DNA of 64,000 bases from Candidatus Competibacteraceae bacterium. GTDB taxonomy: Bacteria; Pseudomonadota; Gammaproteobacteria; Competibacterales; Competibacteraceae. This document shows positions 55,468 through 62,802 of this stretch, one piece after another (the first letter of the stretch is position 1; each line of letters starts with the position of its first letter). The stretch lies in assembly GCA_003989085.1 (NCBI GenBank), contig RXIV01000006.1:62001-126000 (forward strand), given 5' to 3'. The notes under the pieces are model-generated. The model was given only the letters and a program-made list of their open reading frames with translations. It was not told the origin of the DNA and made no database searches. A program made the position numbers and the translations under genes.

Positions 55468-55646
55468 GGCTAACAGGGCGCGAGTTGAGCGGCACCCGCG
55501 CACGGGTTGAAAGGACGGCTGGCCGGCTTGGAAACCCCCAGCGGGCGCAAGCTGCGAACGCAGTGAGCGGTGTCCGCTCGAACGAGGAGTTGGCCAGCAC
55601 TCCGCGCGGGACACGCCGAGTTCGCTCAACTCGCGCCCTGTTGACG
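55468..55646 (-). repeat. attC1 (long attC-like site next to the integrase)
   Basis: About 179 bp. CAGGGCGCGAGTTGAGCG (55474-55491) and CGCTCAACTCGCGCCCTG (55623-55640) are a perfect 18-bp inverted repeat; the minus-strand right core is GTTAGCC. It is near-identical to attC5 over its length and to attC2 in the centre. It lies between the attI region and the first gene, so it may be a gene-less cassette. Confidence 0.78.
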
Positions 55647-55668
55647 CTGCGCGGAGCGCGGCGTCAAC
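55640..55668. repeat. 29-bp palindrome, copy C
   Basis: GTTGACGCTGCGC - GGA - GCGCGGCGTCAAC, one mismatch in the arms. The minus-strand GTTGACG at 55668-55662 is the most likely cassette/attI junction. Confidence 0.8.
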
Positions 55669-55778
55669 TAGAATTAGTCAATCGTAACCGTAGTAATCAA
55701 CACGGTATAAGTCAACAACTGTTTTTAGCATCTCGGTGTGACAAATTGATTTTAAGCAAATGATTCGTCTATCACGGC
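55669..55778. promoter_or_regulatory. Presumed attI / cassette-promoter region
   Basis: 110 bp between the first attC-like site and the integrase start, where attI and the cassette promoter Pc would be in a standard integron. A minus-strand TTGACT at 55715-55710 with a weak TACGGT 17 nt on is the best promoter-like pair I can find. The assignment rests on position. Confidence 0.35.
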
Positions 55779-56550
55779 TTGATCTTTAGATTTAGAACGC
55801 CTAAATCTCTGCGGATAACATTTTCGCCTCCTAACCCGCCTAACCCGGCTAATCCACCAAAACTGCTGGACCAGATGCGCGAGCGCATCCGTGTCAAGCA
55901 TTATTCCATTCGGACTGAAAGCGTCTATGTGGATTGGGCGCGGCGTTTTGTCCTGTTTCACTGCAAACGTCATCCCCGTGAAATGAGCGCGCCCGAAGTC
56001 GAAGCTTTCCTGACCTATCTGGCAGTAGAGCGTAAGGTCTCGGCCTCGACGCAAAATCAGGCCAAAGCGGCCGTGCTGTTTCTGCACAAGGAAGTCTTGC
56101 AGAATCTCACCGCTCCGCGACCCATTGGAAACTGCCCGCCAACGGCATAATAAGGATTTGGCGGTCGGTCTCGGCGACGTATATTTACCCAGCGCGCTGG
56201 CCGTGAAATATCCCAAGGCCGGGGTGAGTTGGGGCTGGCAATAGCAATATGTGTTTCCCAGTCCGGTGCTTTCCATCGACCCCCGTACCGGTCTCCAACG
56301 CCGTCATCACCTCTACGAGCAACCGGTGCAAAAAGCGGTCAAGGACGCCGCTCGCCGCGCCGGTCTGGATAAACCCTGTACCCCGCATGTCCTGCGCTAC
56401 AGCTTTGCGACCCACCTGTTGCAGGCCGGTTATGACATCCGCACCGTACAAGAACTGCTCGGACATAAAGACGTCAGCACCACCATGATCTATACCCACG
56501 TCCTTAATCGGGGTGGTCTGGGCGTTGTTAGCCCATTGGATACCATCTGA
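55779..56550 (+). pseudogene. intI: Integron integrase IntI, inactivated
   Basis: Tyrosine recombinase of the IntI group in two pieces. The first (to TAA at 56148-56150) has PPKLLDQMRERIRVKHYS, YVDWARRFVLFHCKRHPREM and FLTYLAVERKVSASTQNQA, the IntI N-terminal domain. The second, in a different frame from about 56116, has a GLGDVYLPSALAVKYPKAG region, an in-frame TAG at 56242-56244 next to a CAATAG duplication, then the catalytic end [19 protein letters not shown] and [21 protein letters not shown] with the second Arg, both His and Tyr. About 80 central residues including the first catalytic Arg are missing. The start codon is uncertain (TTG at 55779 opens the frame). Confidence 0.9.
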
Positions 56551-56807
56551 CTGCCGCTAACCATCGGAAAAATAACAGGAAAGCACCAAAAACACCTTTG
56601 CCTTTCAAAACCGCACCCCAAACGCTTTCTTATGTCATTATTGCCACCCTTTCGGTCCTCTGATAATTAACGGTCGGGATCTCCAGCGTTGCGCCCCCCC
56701 GGCTTTCCCCCTAGAATGCCCCTCCCTTGCGGCCCCGAAACCGGGCTGTGACTCCTTGCCTCACCGCGTTGCGGGAGGCTGCTTTTCATCCGTAAGGAGC
56801 TGTTTTA
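56551..56807 (+). promoter_or_regulatory. Leader of the rpsF operon with a stable hairpin
   Basis: 257 bp without a gene. GCCTC-A-CCGC-GTT-GCGG-GAGGC (56758-56779) forms a 9-bp stem with one bulged A, followed by TGCTTTT, 28 nt before the rpsF ATG; AAGGAG precedes the ATG. It may be an attenuator or the S6:S18 autoregulatory site known in other rpsF leaders, but I could not match that motif with certainty. Confidence 0.5.
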
Positions 56808-57224
56808 ATGCGACATTACGAAATCGTGTTCATGGTCCATCCCGATCAGAGCGATCAGGTTCCGGCCATGGTGGAGCGTTACCGGGCGCTAATTGAGGAA
56901 GATGGTGGTCAGATTCACCGTCTGGAAGACTGGGGCCGCCGGCAACTAGCCTACCCGATTAACAAAATCCACAAAGCGCACTACATTCTGATGAACGTCG
57001 AATGCAGCCAGCCAGTGCTGGAGGAAATCCAGAGCGCATTCCGCTTCAACGACGCGGTGATCCGCAATTTGATCATCCAGCGCGATGGCCCCGATACGGA
57101 ACCCTCACCGCTGCTCAAGGCCCGCGATGAACGGCCTGAGCGCGAAGAACGCGAAGAGCGCGGTCATCGCGCCGATCGCGAAGAAATCGACGACGACGTC
57201 GAAGCTGACGACGAAGCAGCCTGA
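56808..57224 (+). CDS. rpsF: 30S ribosomal protein S6
   Basis: 138 aa. [40 protein letters not shown] and [16 protein letters not shown] are diagnostic. The C-terminal tail is long and charged ([20 protein letters not shown]), as expected where S6 is a substrate for glutamate ligation or simply acidic-tailed. First gene of rpsF-priB-rpsR-rplI. Confidence 0.97.
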   Translation: MRHYEIVFMVHPDQSDQVPAMVERYRALIEEDGGQIHRLEDWGRRQLAYPINKIHKAHYILMNVECSQPVLEEIQSAFRFNDAVIRNLIIQRDGPDTEPSPLLKARDERPEREEREERGHRADREEIDDDVEADDEAA

Positions 57225-57246
57225 ACCGACGCGATCTGGCCTTGCC

Positions 57247-57594
57247 ATGCAGTCCGCGCCGCACTTCGACAACTGCCTGATCATTGTCGGCCAGATGGCC
57301 GGGGCCTGCGAGACCCGCATGACGCCGGCCGGAGTGCCGATCAGCCGTTTTCTGCTCGAACACCAGTCCGGGCAGATCGAAGCCGGCGTCCCGCGCCTGG
57401 CGCAGTGCCGCATTCCGGTCCTGGCTTGCGGTGAGGCGCTGGCTGGAATGGCCGGCCAATTGCTACCGGGTAGCTCGTTGCGAGTGCAAGGCTTCGTCAG
57501 TCGCGTCAATTACCGTGAAGGTGAGTACCGACTGGCGTTGCACGCTGCCCGTATCGACCTTCTCACTACCGAATCTGAATCATCCGAGGATTAA
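57247..57594 (+). CDS. priB: Primosomal replication protein N (PriB)
   Basis: 115 aa from the ATG at 57247. SSB-like OB fold ([53 protein letters not shown]). Helps PriA restart stalled forks. Its position between rpsF and rpsR is the standard proteobacterial order. Confidence 0.93.
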   Translation: MQSAPHFDNCLIIVGQMAGACETRMTPAGVPISRFLLEHQSGQIEAGVPRLAQCRIPVLACGEALAGMAGQLLPGSSLRVQGFVSRVNYREGEYRLALHAARIDLLTTESESSED

Positions 57595-57599
57595 CTCAA

Positions 57600-57824
57600 A
57601 TGTCGCGTTTTTTCCGTCGCAAGAAGTTCTGCCGGTTTACCGCCGAGGGCGTCAAGGAAATCGACTACAAGGACATCGTCGTCCTGAAAAACTATATCAG
57701 CGAGACAGGCAAGATCGTGCCGAGCCGGATCACCGGCACCAAGGCCCGCTATCAGCGGCAATTATCGGTCGCCATTAAACGCGCCCGGTTTCTGGCGCTG
57801 CTGCCGTACTGTGACCGGCACTGA
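57600..57824 (+). CDS. rpsR: 30S ribosomal protein S18
   Basis: 74 aa. [39 protein letters not shown] and the C-terminal [20 protein letters not shown] block are diagnostic of S18. 5 bp after priB. Confidence 0.97.
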   Translation: MSRFFRRKKFCRFTAEGVKEIDYKDIVVLKNYISETGKIVPSRITGTKARYQRQLSVAIKRARFLALLPYCDRH

Positions 57825-57854
57825 GTCGGGTCCACGCACCCTGGAGGCTGAGGT

Positions 57855-58304
57855 ATGGAAATCATTCTGCTAGAAAAAGTGATCAATCTGGGCGCGTTAG
57901 GCGCACGGGTTAACGTCAAACCGGGCTATGCCCGCAACTTTCTAATCCCAAAAGGGAAAGCGACTGCGGCAACGGCGGCCAACCTGGCCCGGTTTGAAGC
58001 GCGTCGCGCCGAACTAGAGCGGGTCGCTGCTGAAACGCTGGCCAAGGCCAAGGCGCGCGCCGAGCAGCTGGCTGAGCTGATCGTGACCCTGTCGGTCAAA
58101 ACCGGTAACGAAGGCCGGCTGTTTGGATCGGTTGGCGCTGCTGACATTGCCGATGCGGTCTCCGCTGCCGGCATCGATCTACAAAAGAACGAGGTCCGGC
58201 TAGCCACCGGATCGATTCGCCAGATTGGCGAATACGATGTTGATTTGCATCTGCACCATGAAGTCAAGACCCAGATCCGGGTCAATGTCATCGCCGAGGT
58301 CTGA
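57855..58304 (+). CDS. rplI: 50S ribosomal protein L9
   Basis: 149 aa. [25 protein letters not shown] (split by function: N-domain), [18 protein letters not shown], a long connecting helix and a C-domain with [21 protein letters not shown] sits 8 nt before the ATG. Closes the S6-PriB-S18-L9 operon. Confidence 0.97.
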   Translation: MEIILLEKVINLGALGARVNVKPGYARNFLIPKGKATAATAANLARFEARRAELERVAAETLAKAKARAEQLAELIVTLSVKTGNEGRLFGSVGAADIADAVSAAGIDLQKNEVRLATGSIRQIGEYDVDLHLHHEVKTQIRVNVIAEV

Positions 58305-58476
58305 ACGGACGGGAACACCCACACGAGGGGTTGGGCTAAAATTGAGGCCATCCCCTATGCTGGGCTGTTTTCCGCCGGCGCTGCGTTCCTGCCGCCCAGC
58401 GTAGGGATTTGGTCATCACCCCGTCGTCTAAACGCGACGGATCGCGGCTCGCCGGTTTCGCTCTGAGTGTTCCGCC

Positions 58477-59976
58477 ATGCAGCCCGTGTTCCCGTTTCCC
58501 CATCGCAAAGACGCCGCCACTGAAGCGCTGCGGACTCCGCCGCATTCGCAAGAAGCCGAGCAGGCGGTGCTGGGCGGGTTGCTACTGGACAATGCGACCT
58601 GGGATCAGATCGCCGACCGCTTGGACGAAACTGACTTCTACCGCAACGATCACCGACTGATTTTCCGCGCCATCCGCCGCTTGGCTGAGCAGAGCAAACC
58701 TTTTGACCCGCTGACCCTGACGGAATGGCTGGACGATCATCACGAGCTGGAAGCCGCTGGCGGTCTCGCCTATATCGGAATGCTGGCGAACGATACGCCA
58801 AGCGCTGCGAATGTCCGCGCCTACGCCGACATCATCCGCGAGCGGTCAATCCGACGTGAACTGATCCGCACCAGCACTGAAATCGCCGATATGGCGTACG
58901 ACCCTAAAGGTCGCCACAGCCGGGAATTGCTGGATGACGCCGAAAAGCGGGTGTTCGCCATTGCTGAACGCGGCACTCGCACGCAACAGGGCTTCGCTAA
59001 CATCAAGGATTTGCTGGCGCGAACTGTAGAACGGATCGATCTGCTGTTTCAGAGTGACAGCCCGATTACTGGCATTCCCACTGGTTGGCCGGATTTCGAC
59101 GACAAGACCGCCGGTTTGCAATCCGGCGATTTAATCGTGATCGCAGGGCGACCCTCAATGGGTAAGACCAGCCTGGCGATGAACATCGCTGAATATGCGG
59201 CGATTCAGGTTAAATGCCCGGTCGCAGTGTTCAGTATGGAAATGCCTGCCGAAAGCTTGATCATGCGGCTGATGTCGTCGCTGGGGCGGATCGATCAGCA
59301 CCAGGTTCGCACCGGGCAGCTGGAGGAAGACGACTGGCCGCGACTGACCTCAGCGGTCAGCATGCTGTCCGAAGCCCGGCTGTTCATTGACGACAGCTCC
59401 AACCTCAGCCCAAATGAACTGCGGGCGCGTGCACGGCGCTTGCACCGACAGGAAGGACAACTGGGATTGATTGTGGTTGACTATCTCCAGTTGATGCAGG
59501 TGCCGGGCACCAATGAGAATCGTGCGACTGAAGTGTCAGAAATTTCCCGTTCGCTCAAGGGACTAGCCAAAGAATTGTCGGTGCCGGTCATCGCGCTGTC
59601 GCAGCTCAACCGGACGCTGGAACAGCGCAGCGACAAACGGCCGATCATGTCGGATTTGCGGGAATCAGGCGCGATTGAACAGGATGCGGATCTGATCTGC
59701 TTTATCTACCGCGACGAAGTCTATAACCCCGACAGCCCCGACAAGGGCATCGCCGAAATCATCATCGGCAAGCAGCGCAATGGTCCCCAGGGAACGGTCC
59801 GTCTCACTTTCCTGGGGCAGTACACCCGCTTCGAGAGCTACGCCTCCGAGTCTTACACAACAGGTTCCGGTTATGAGTCGAGCAACCACGGTGCACCTCG
59901 ATCTGGAGGCGCTGGTTCACAATCTGCGACGGGTCCGGGCAGCCGCGCCGGGCCGCAAGGTGGCGGCCGCCGTTAA
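58477..59976 (+). CDS. dnaB: Replicative DNA helicase DnaB, with an overprinted C-terminal extension
   Basis: 499 aa. N-terminal domain (SQEAEQAVLGGLLLDNATWD), RecA-like helicase core with Walker A AGRPSMGKTSLAMN, FSMEMPAESLIMRL, Walker B LGLIVVDYLQLM, and LSQLNRTLEQRSDKRP. Normal DnaB proteins stop shortly after TRFESYA-like text. Here the frame continues for about 35 residues rich in Gly/Ser (NHGAPRSGGAGSQS...), which overlap alr by 104 nt in another frame. The tail is probably not needed for helicase function. Confidence 0.95.
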   Translation: MQPVFPFPHRKDAATEALRTPPHSQEAEQAVLGGLLLDNATWDQIADRLDETDFYRNDHRLIFRAIRRLAEQSKPFDPLTLTEWLDDHHELEAAGGLAYIGMLANDTPSAANVRAYADIIRERSIRRELIRTSTEIADMAYDPKGRHSRELLDDAEKRVFAIAERGTRTQQGFANIKDLLARTVERIDLLFQSDSPITGIPTGWPDFDDKTAGLQSGDLIVIAGRPSMGKTSLAMNIAEYAAIQVKCPVAVFSMEMPAESLIMRLMSSLGRIDQHQVRTGQLEEDDWPRLTSAVSMLSEARLFIDDSSNLSPNELRARARRLHRQEGQLGLIVVDYLQLMQVPGTNENRATEVSEISRSLKGLAKELSVPVIALSQLNRTLEQRSDKRPIMSDLRESGAIEQDADLICFIYRDEVYNPDSPDKGIAEIIIGKQRNGPQGTVRLTFLGQYTRFESYASESYTTGSGYESSNHGAPRSGGAGSQSATGPGSRAGPQGGGRR

Positions 59977-60967
59977 AGCGGAAGCCTACGGTCATGGTCT
60001 GGTGCGGATCGCTCAGGCGCTAGACGCTGATGGGTTCGCGGTAGCCTGCCTTGAGGAGGCGCTGATTTTGCGCGAGGCTGGCCTCACACAGCCGATCCTG
60101 TTGCTGGAAGGCGTATTCGAAGCGGCAGAACTGCCGTTATGCGCCCGCCATGATCTGTCCATCGCTGTCCATCATCCCGAACAGCTGCGGATGCTGGAAC
60201 ATGCCCGATTGGAGCGCCCGGTGCGGGTCTGGTTGAAACTCGATACCGGGATGCACCGATTAGGACTGGCGCCTGAGACCGCACCAACTATTTTTCAGCG
60301 CTTGCGCGAATCGCCAGCAGTCGCCCCTGACATCGGCTGGATGAGCCATCTGGCCCGAGCCGACGAACGTGATTGCGACTACACCCTTGAACAATTACAG
60401 ATTTTTATGGCGGTAACCGCCGGGTTGCCGGGCGAACGGTCGCTGGCGAATTCCGCCGGGATTCTCGGCTGGCCACAGACCCATTTTGATTGGGTGCGGC
60501 CCGGCCTCATGCTCTATGGTGTGTCCCCATTTGTGGATAGCCTTGCTGCCGCTGAAGACTTGCGTCCGGTGATGACTTTCCACACCCGACTGACTTCGAT
60601 CAACTGGCTGCGAAAGGGTGAACCAGTGGGGTACGGTGGAACCTGGCGCTGTCCTGAAGACATGGCGGTAGGCGTAGCGGCGGTGGGTTATGGCGACGGT
60701 TATCCGCGTCATGCCCCGTCCGGGACGCCGGTGCTGCTGAATAGCCGCGAAGCGTCATTGATCGGTCGGGTGTCGATGGACATGATTACGCTCGATCTGC
60801 GCGGACATCCTGAAGCACGGATCGATGATCAGGTGACGCTGTGGGGCAATGGACTGCCGATAGAGCGCATCGCCCAAGCTGCCGAGACCATTGCCTACCC
60901 ATTACTCTGCGGGATTACGGCGCGGGTTCGACGGGAGGTGATTTCCAGCGACGGTTTCGCCACATGA
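59873..60967 (+). CDS. alr: Alanine racemase
   Basis: 364 aa from the ATG at 59873, chosen because the conserved N-terminus (VHLDLEALVHNLRRVRA) begins there. PLP lysine in VAAAVKAEAYGHGL, YGGTWR, catalytic Tyr in AVGYGDGYPR, and GRVSMDMITLDL: a complete enzyme making D-alanine for peptidoglycan. Its first 104 nt lie inside dnaB in a different frame, so initiation occurs within dnaB mRNA; only a weak Shine-Dalgarno is seen. Confidence 0.95.
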   Translation: MSRATTVHLDLEALVHNLRRVRAAAPGRKVAAAVKAEAYGHGLVRIAQALDADGFAVACLEEALILREAGLTQPILLLEGVFEAAELPLCARHDLSIAVHHPEQLRMLEHARLERPVRVWLKLDTGMHRLGLAPETAPTIFQRLRESPAVAPDIGWMSHLARADERDCDYTLEQLQIFMAVTAGLPGERSLANSAGILGWPQTHFDWVRPGLMLYGVSPFVDSLAAAEDLRPVMTFHTRLTSINWLRKGEPVGYGGTWRCPEDMAVGVAAVGYGDGYPRHAPSGTPVLLNSREASLIGRVSMDMITLDLRGHPEARIDDQVTLWGNGLPIERIAQAAETIAYPLLCGITARVRREVISSDGFAT

Positions 60968-60977
60968 TCGTTGTGTC

Positions 60978-61955
60978 TTGATAACCCGCCCTCTTCTAAT
61001 TTCTGGAATTAAACAGGTTAAAACTGCGTTGAAAACTCAAGCAAAACCTTTTTTAAAATGGGCGGGTGGAAAAAGTCAATTACTTTGTCAGTTTGAAAAA
61101 TACTATCCTGACGATTTATCAAAAGGGAGCATCGACAAATATATTGAACCTTTTGTTGGTGGAGGTGCGGTTTTCTTTGAAATTATCCAGAAATATAATA
61201 TCCCACATTCCTATATTTTTGATATTAACAAGGACTTGATTCTAACCTATCTGGTAATTCAAAAAAAATCGGATGTTTTGTTGGATTTCCTGGAGAAATA
61301 CCAAATAGATTATAACCATACTGATGAACATGGCCGTAAAAATATTTTTCTCTTTGTAAGAGAAACATTTAATGAAAAACGCTCTGAAATCGATCATAAA
61401 ATCTTCTCGGAAAATTGGATATCAAGAGCGGCACAATTCATTTTTTTGAATAAAACCTGCTTTAATGGTTTGTTTCGTTTGAATTCAAAAGGCGAGTTTA
61501 ATGTTCCTTTTGGTGGATACAAAAAACCGAACATATGGGACAAAAATAACATATTGGCGGTTTCTAGCGTGCTACAGAATACCAGGATTGAACTTTCTGA
61601 CTACGAAAATTGCTTTGATTTTGCAAATGACAAAACCTTCATTTACTTTGATCCACCTTATCGACCAATTAGTAGAACCTCTAGCTTCACTACTTATACA
61701 GGCTTTGAATTTACGGATATTGAACAAATAAAACTTTCCCACTTTTTCAAAAAGCTGGACACATGGAAATGCGCAAAACTTATGTTAAGCAACTCGGATC
61801 CAAAAAACCAAAACCCTGACGACGATTTCTTTGAAAGGCTCTACAAGGATTACAAATTGCACCGTGTTTACGCAAAAAGAATGATAAATTGCAATGCAGA
61901 AAAGCGTGGAAAAATAAATGAGTTAGTTATTACTAACTATGGACTATCCACATGA
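60978..61955 (+). CDS. DNA adenine N6-methyltransferase (D12/Dam-like class), type II R-M
   Basis: 325 aa from a TTG at 60978; a TTG at 61029 nearer the conserved start is equally possible, and neither has a Shine-Dalgarno. MethyltransfD12 blocks: KPFLKWAGGKSQLL (SAM loop), EPFVGGGAVFFEI, FNGLFRLNSKGEFNVPFGGYKKP and catalytic DPPY in FIYFDPPYRPI. The class methylates adenine N6; the site cannot be told from sequence. AT-rich compared with alr and radA, a sign of recent acquisition. The stop overlaps the endonuclease start by 4 nt. Confidence 0.9.
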   Translation: MITRPLLISGIKQVKTALKTQAKPFLKWAGGKSQLLCQFEKYYPDDLSKGSIDKYIEPFVGGGAVFFEIIQKYNIPHSYIFDINKDLILTYLVIQKKSDVLLDFLEKYQIDYNHTDEHGRKNIFLFVRETFNEKRSEIDHKIFSENWISRAAQFIFLNKTCFNGLFRLNSKGEFNVPFGGYKKPNIWDKNNILAVSSVLQNTRIELSDYENCFDFANDKTFIYFDPPYRPISRTSSFTTYTGFEFTDIEQIKLSHFFKKLDTWKCAKLMLSNSDPKNQNPDDDFFERLYKDYKLHRVYAKRMINCNAEKRGKINELVITNYGLST

Positions 61956-62731
61956 ACCATGAGCCTTGGCAGTCAATTTTTGACCGGTATAAAATTGATC
62001 AACATGATTTTGATAAGAGTCCATATATAATTACCGCAGAAAAAATAAAGGTTGCAACCGCCGGCTTTAAGACAACCAATCAAAGAGAAGTCCGAGTTTT
62101 GTGCAAACAGGACTCGAGAGAAGACAGGCCACAAATATTCATCAATAATAATCTCTTCATCTTGCCAATCAGGAATGGCGTCTATGCAATTCTGAAAGGC
62201 GAAGGCTATGTCGATATTCCAGAGATTCAATCAGGAATAACGCATTATAAATCAAAACTGGACTTTACTCTGGACACATCCATTGTAGGTAATTCTGAAA
62301 TGCAGCACCTGGATTTTGCCTACGCGTCCAGTTTAATTCGTTCATTTTTAAATGATGAAAGTCTGGTGTTAACTATTCGCGGAAGAAAATATACGCCAAA
62401 ATTTGAATTGATTGTAGGCCATCATAAAATCGTGGTGGAAAGCGTTCAAACTGAAGTGGATGCAGGATATGAAGGAAAGGAGCAGGTTGTACTAATTGAA
62501 GCGAAAAACTCCGCGAGCAAGAACACCATTATCAGACAACTTTACTACCCATTTCGGCAGTGGCAGCTTCATACGCAAAAGAAAGTTAAAATTCTTTTCT
62601 TTGAAAAACAGGGTCGATATTATTCATTATTCGAGTTTGAATTCACTGATGAAATGAATTACAACAGCATTACATTGATAAAAAGCGAAAAATTTGAAAT
62701 TCTTCATTCAAGAACCACAGTAACAAACTGA
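61952..62731 (+). CDS. Type II restriction endonuclease (cognate of the adjacent methyltransferase)
   Basis: 259 aa. ATGA overlap with the methyltransferase gene. A PD-(D/E)XK-like site is seen as TEVDAGYEGKEQVVLIEAKN (Asp...Glu-x-Lys), followed by the conserved RQLYYPFRQWQ helix region. No HNH or GIY motif. The identity as the nuclease rests on this motif plus genetic coupling; the recognition sequence is unknown. AT-rich like its partner. Confidence 0.8.
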   Translation: MNHEPWQSIFDRYKIDQHDFDKSPYIITAEKIKVATAGFKTTNQREVRVLCKQDSREDRPQIFINNNLFILPIRNGVYAILKGEGYVDIPEIQSGITHYKSKLDFTLDTSIVGNSEMQHLDFAYASSLIRSFLNDESLVLTIRGRKYTPKFELIVGHHKIVVESVQTEVDAGYEGKEQVVLIEAKNSASKNTIIRQLYYPFRQWQLHTQKKVKILFFEKQGRYYSLFEFEFTDEMNYNSITLIKSEKFEILHSRTTVTN

Positions 62732-62802
62732 AAAATGATTTTGACCATTTTGTCAAACCCTATAGCTCCAAAAAACCTGGTAAATCAGACCGGAGAGAAT
62801 GG

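Noticed and set aside
55447..55629. 61-codon 5' extension of the SDR frame
   Set aside because: It is translated attC1 sequence; the true start has a strong Shine-Dalgarno at 55446.
47000..56000. CRISPR array or tandem repeat locus
   Set aside because: The repeats are long, few, palindromic and separated by genes, as expected for attC sites; there are no short regular spacers.
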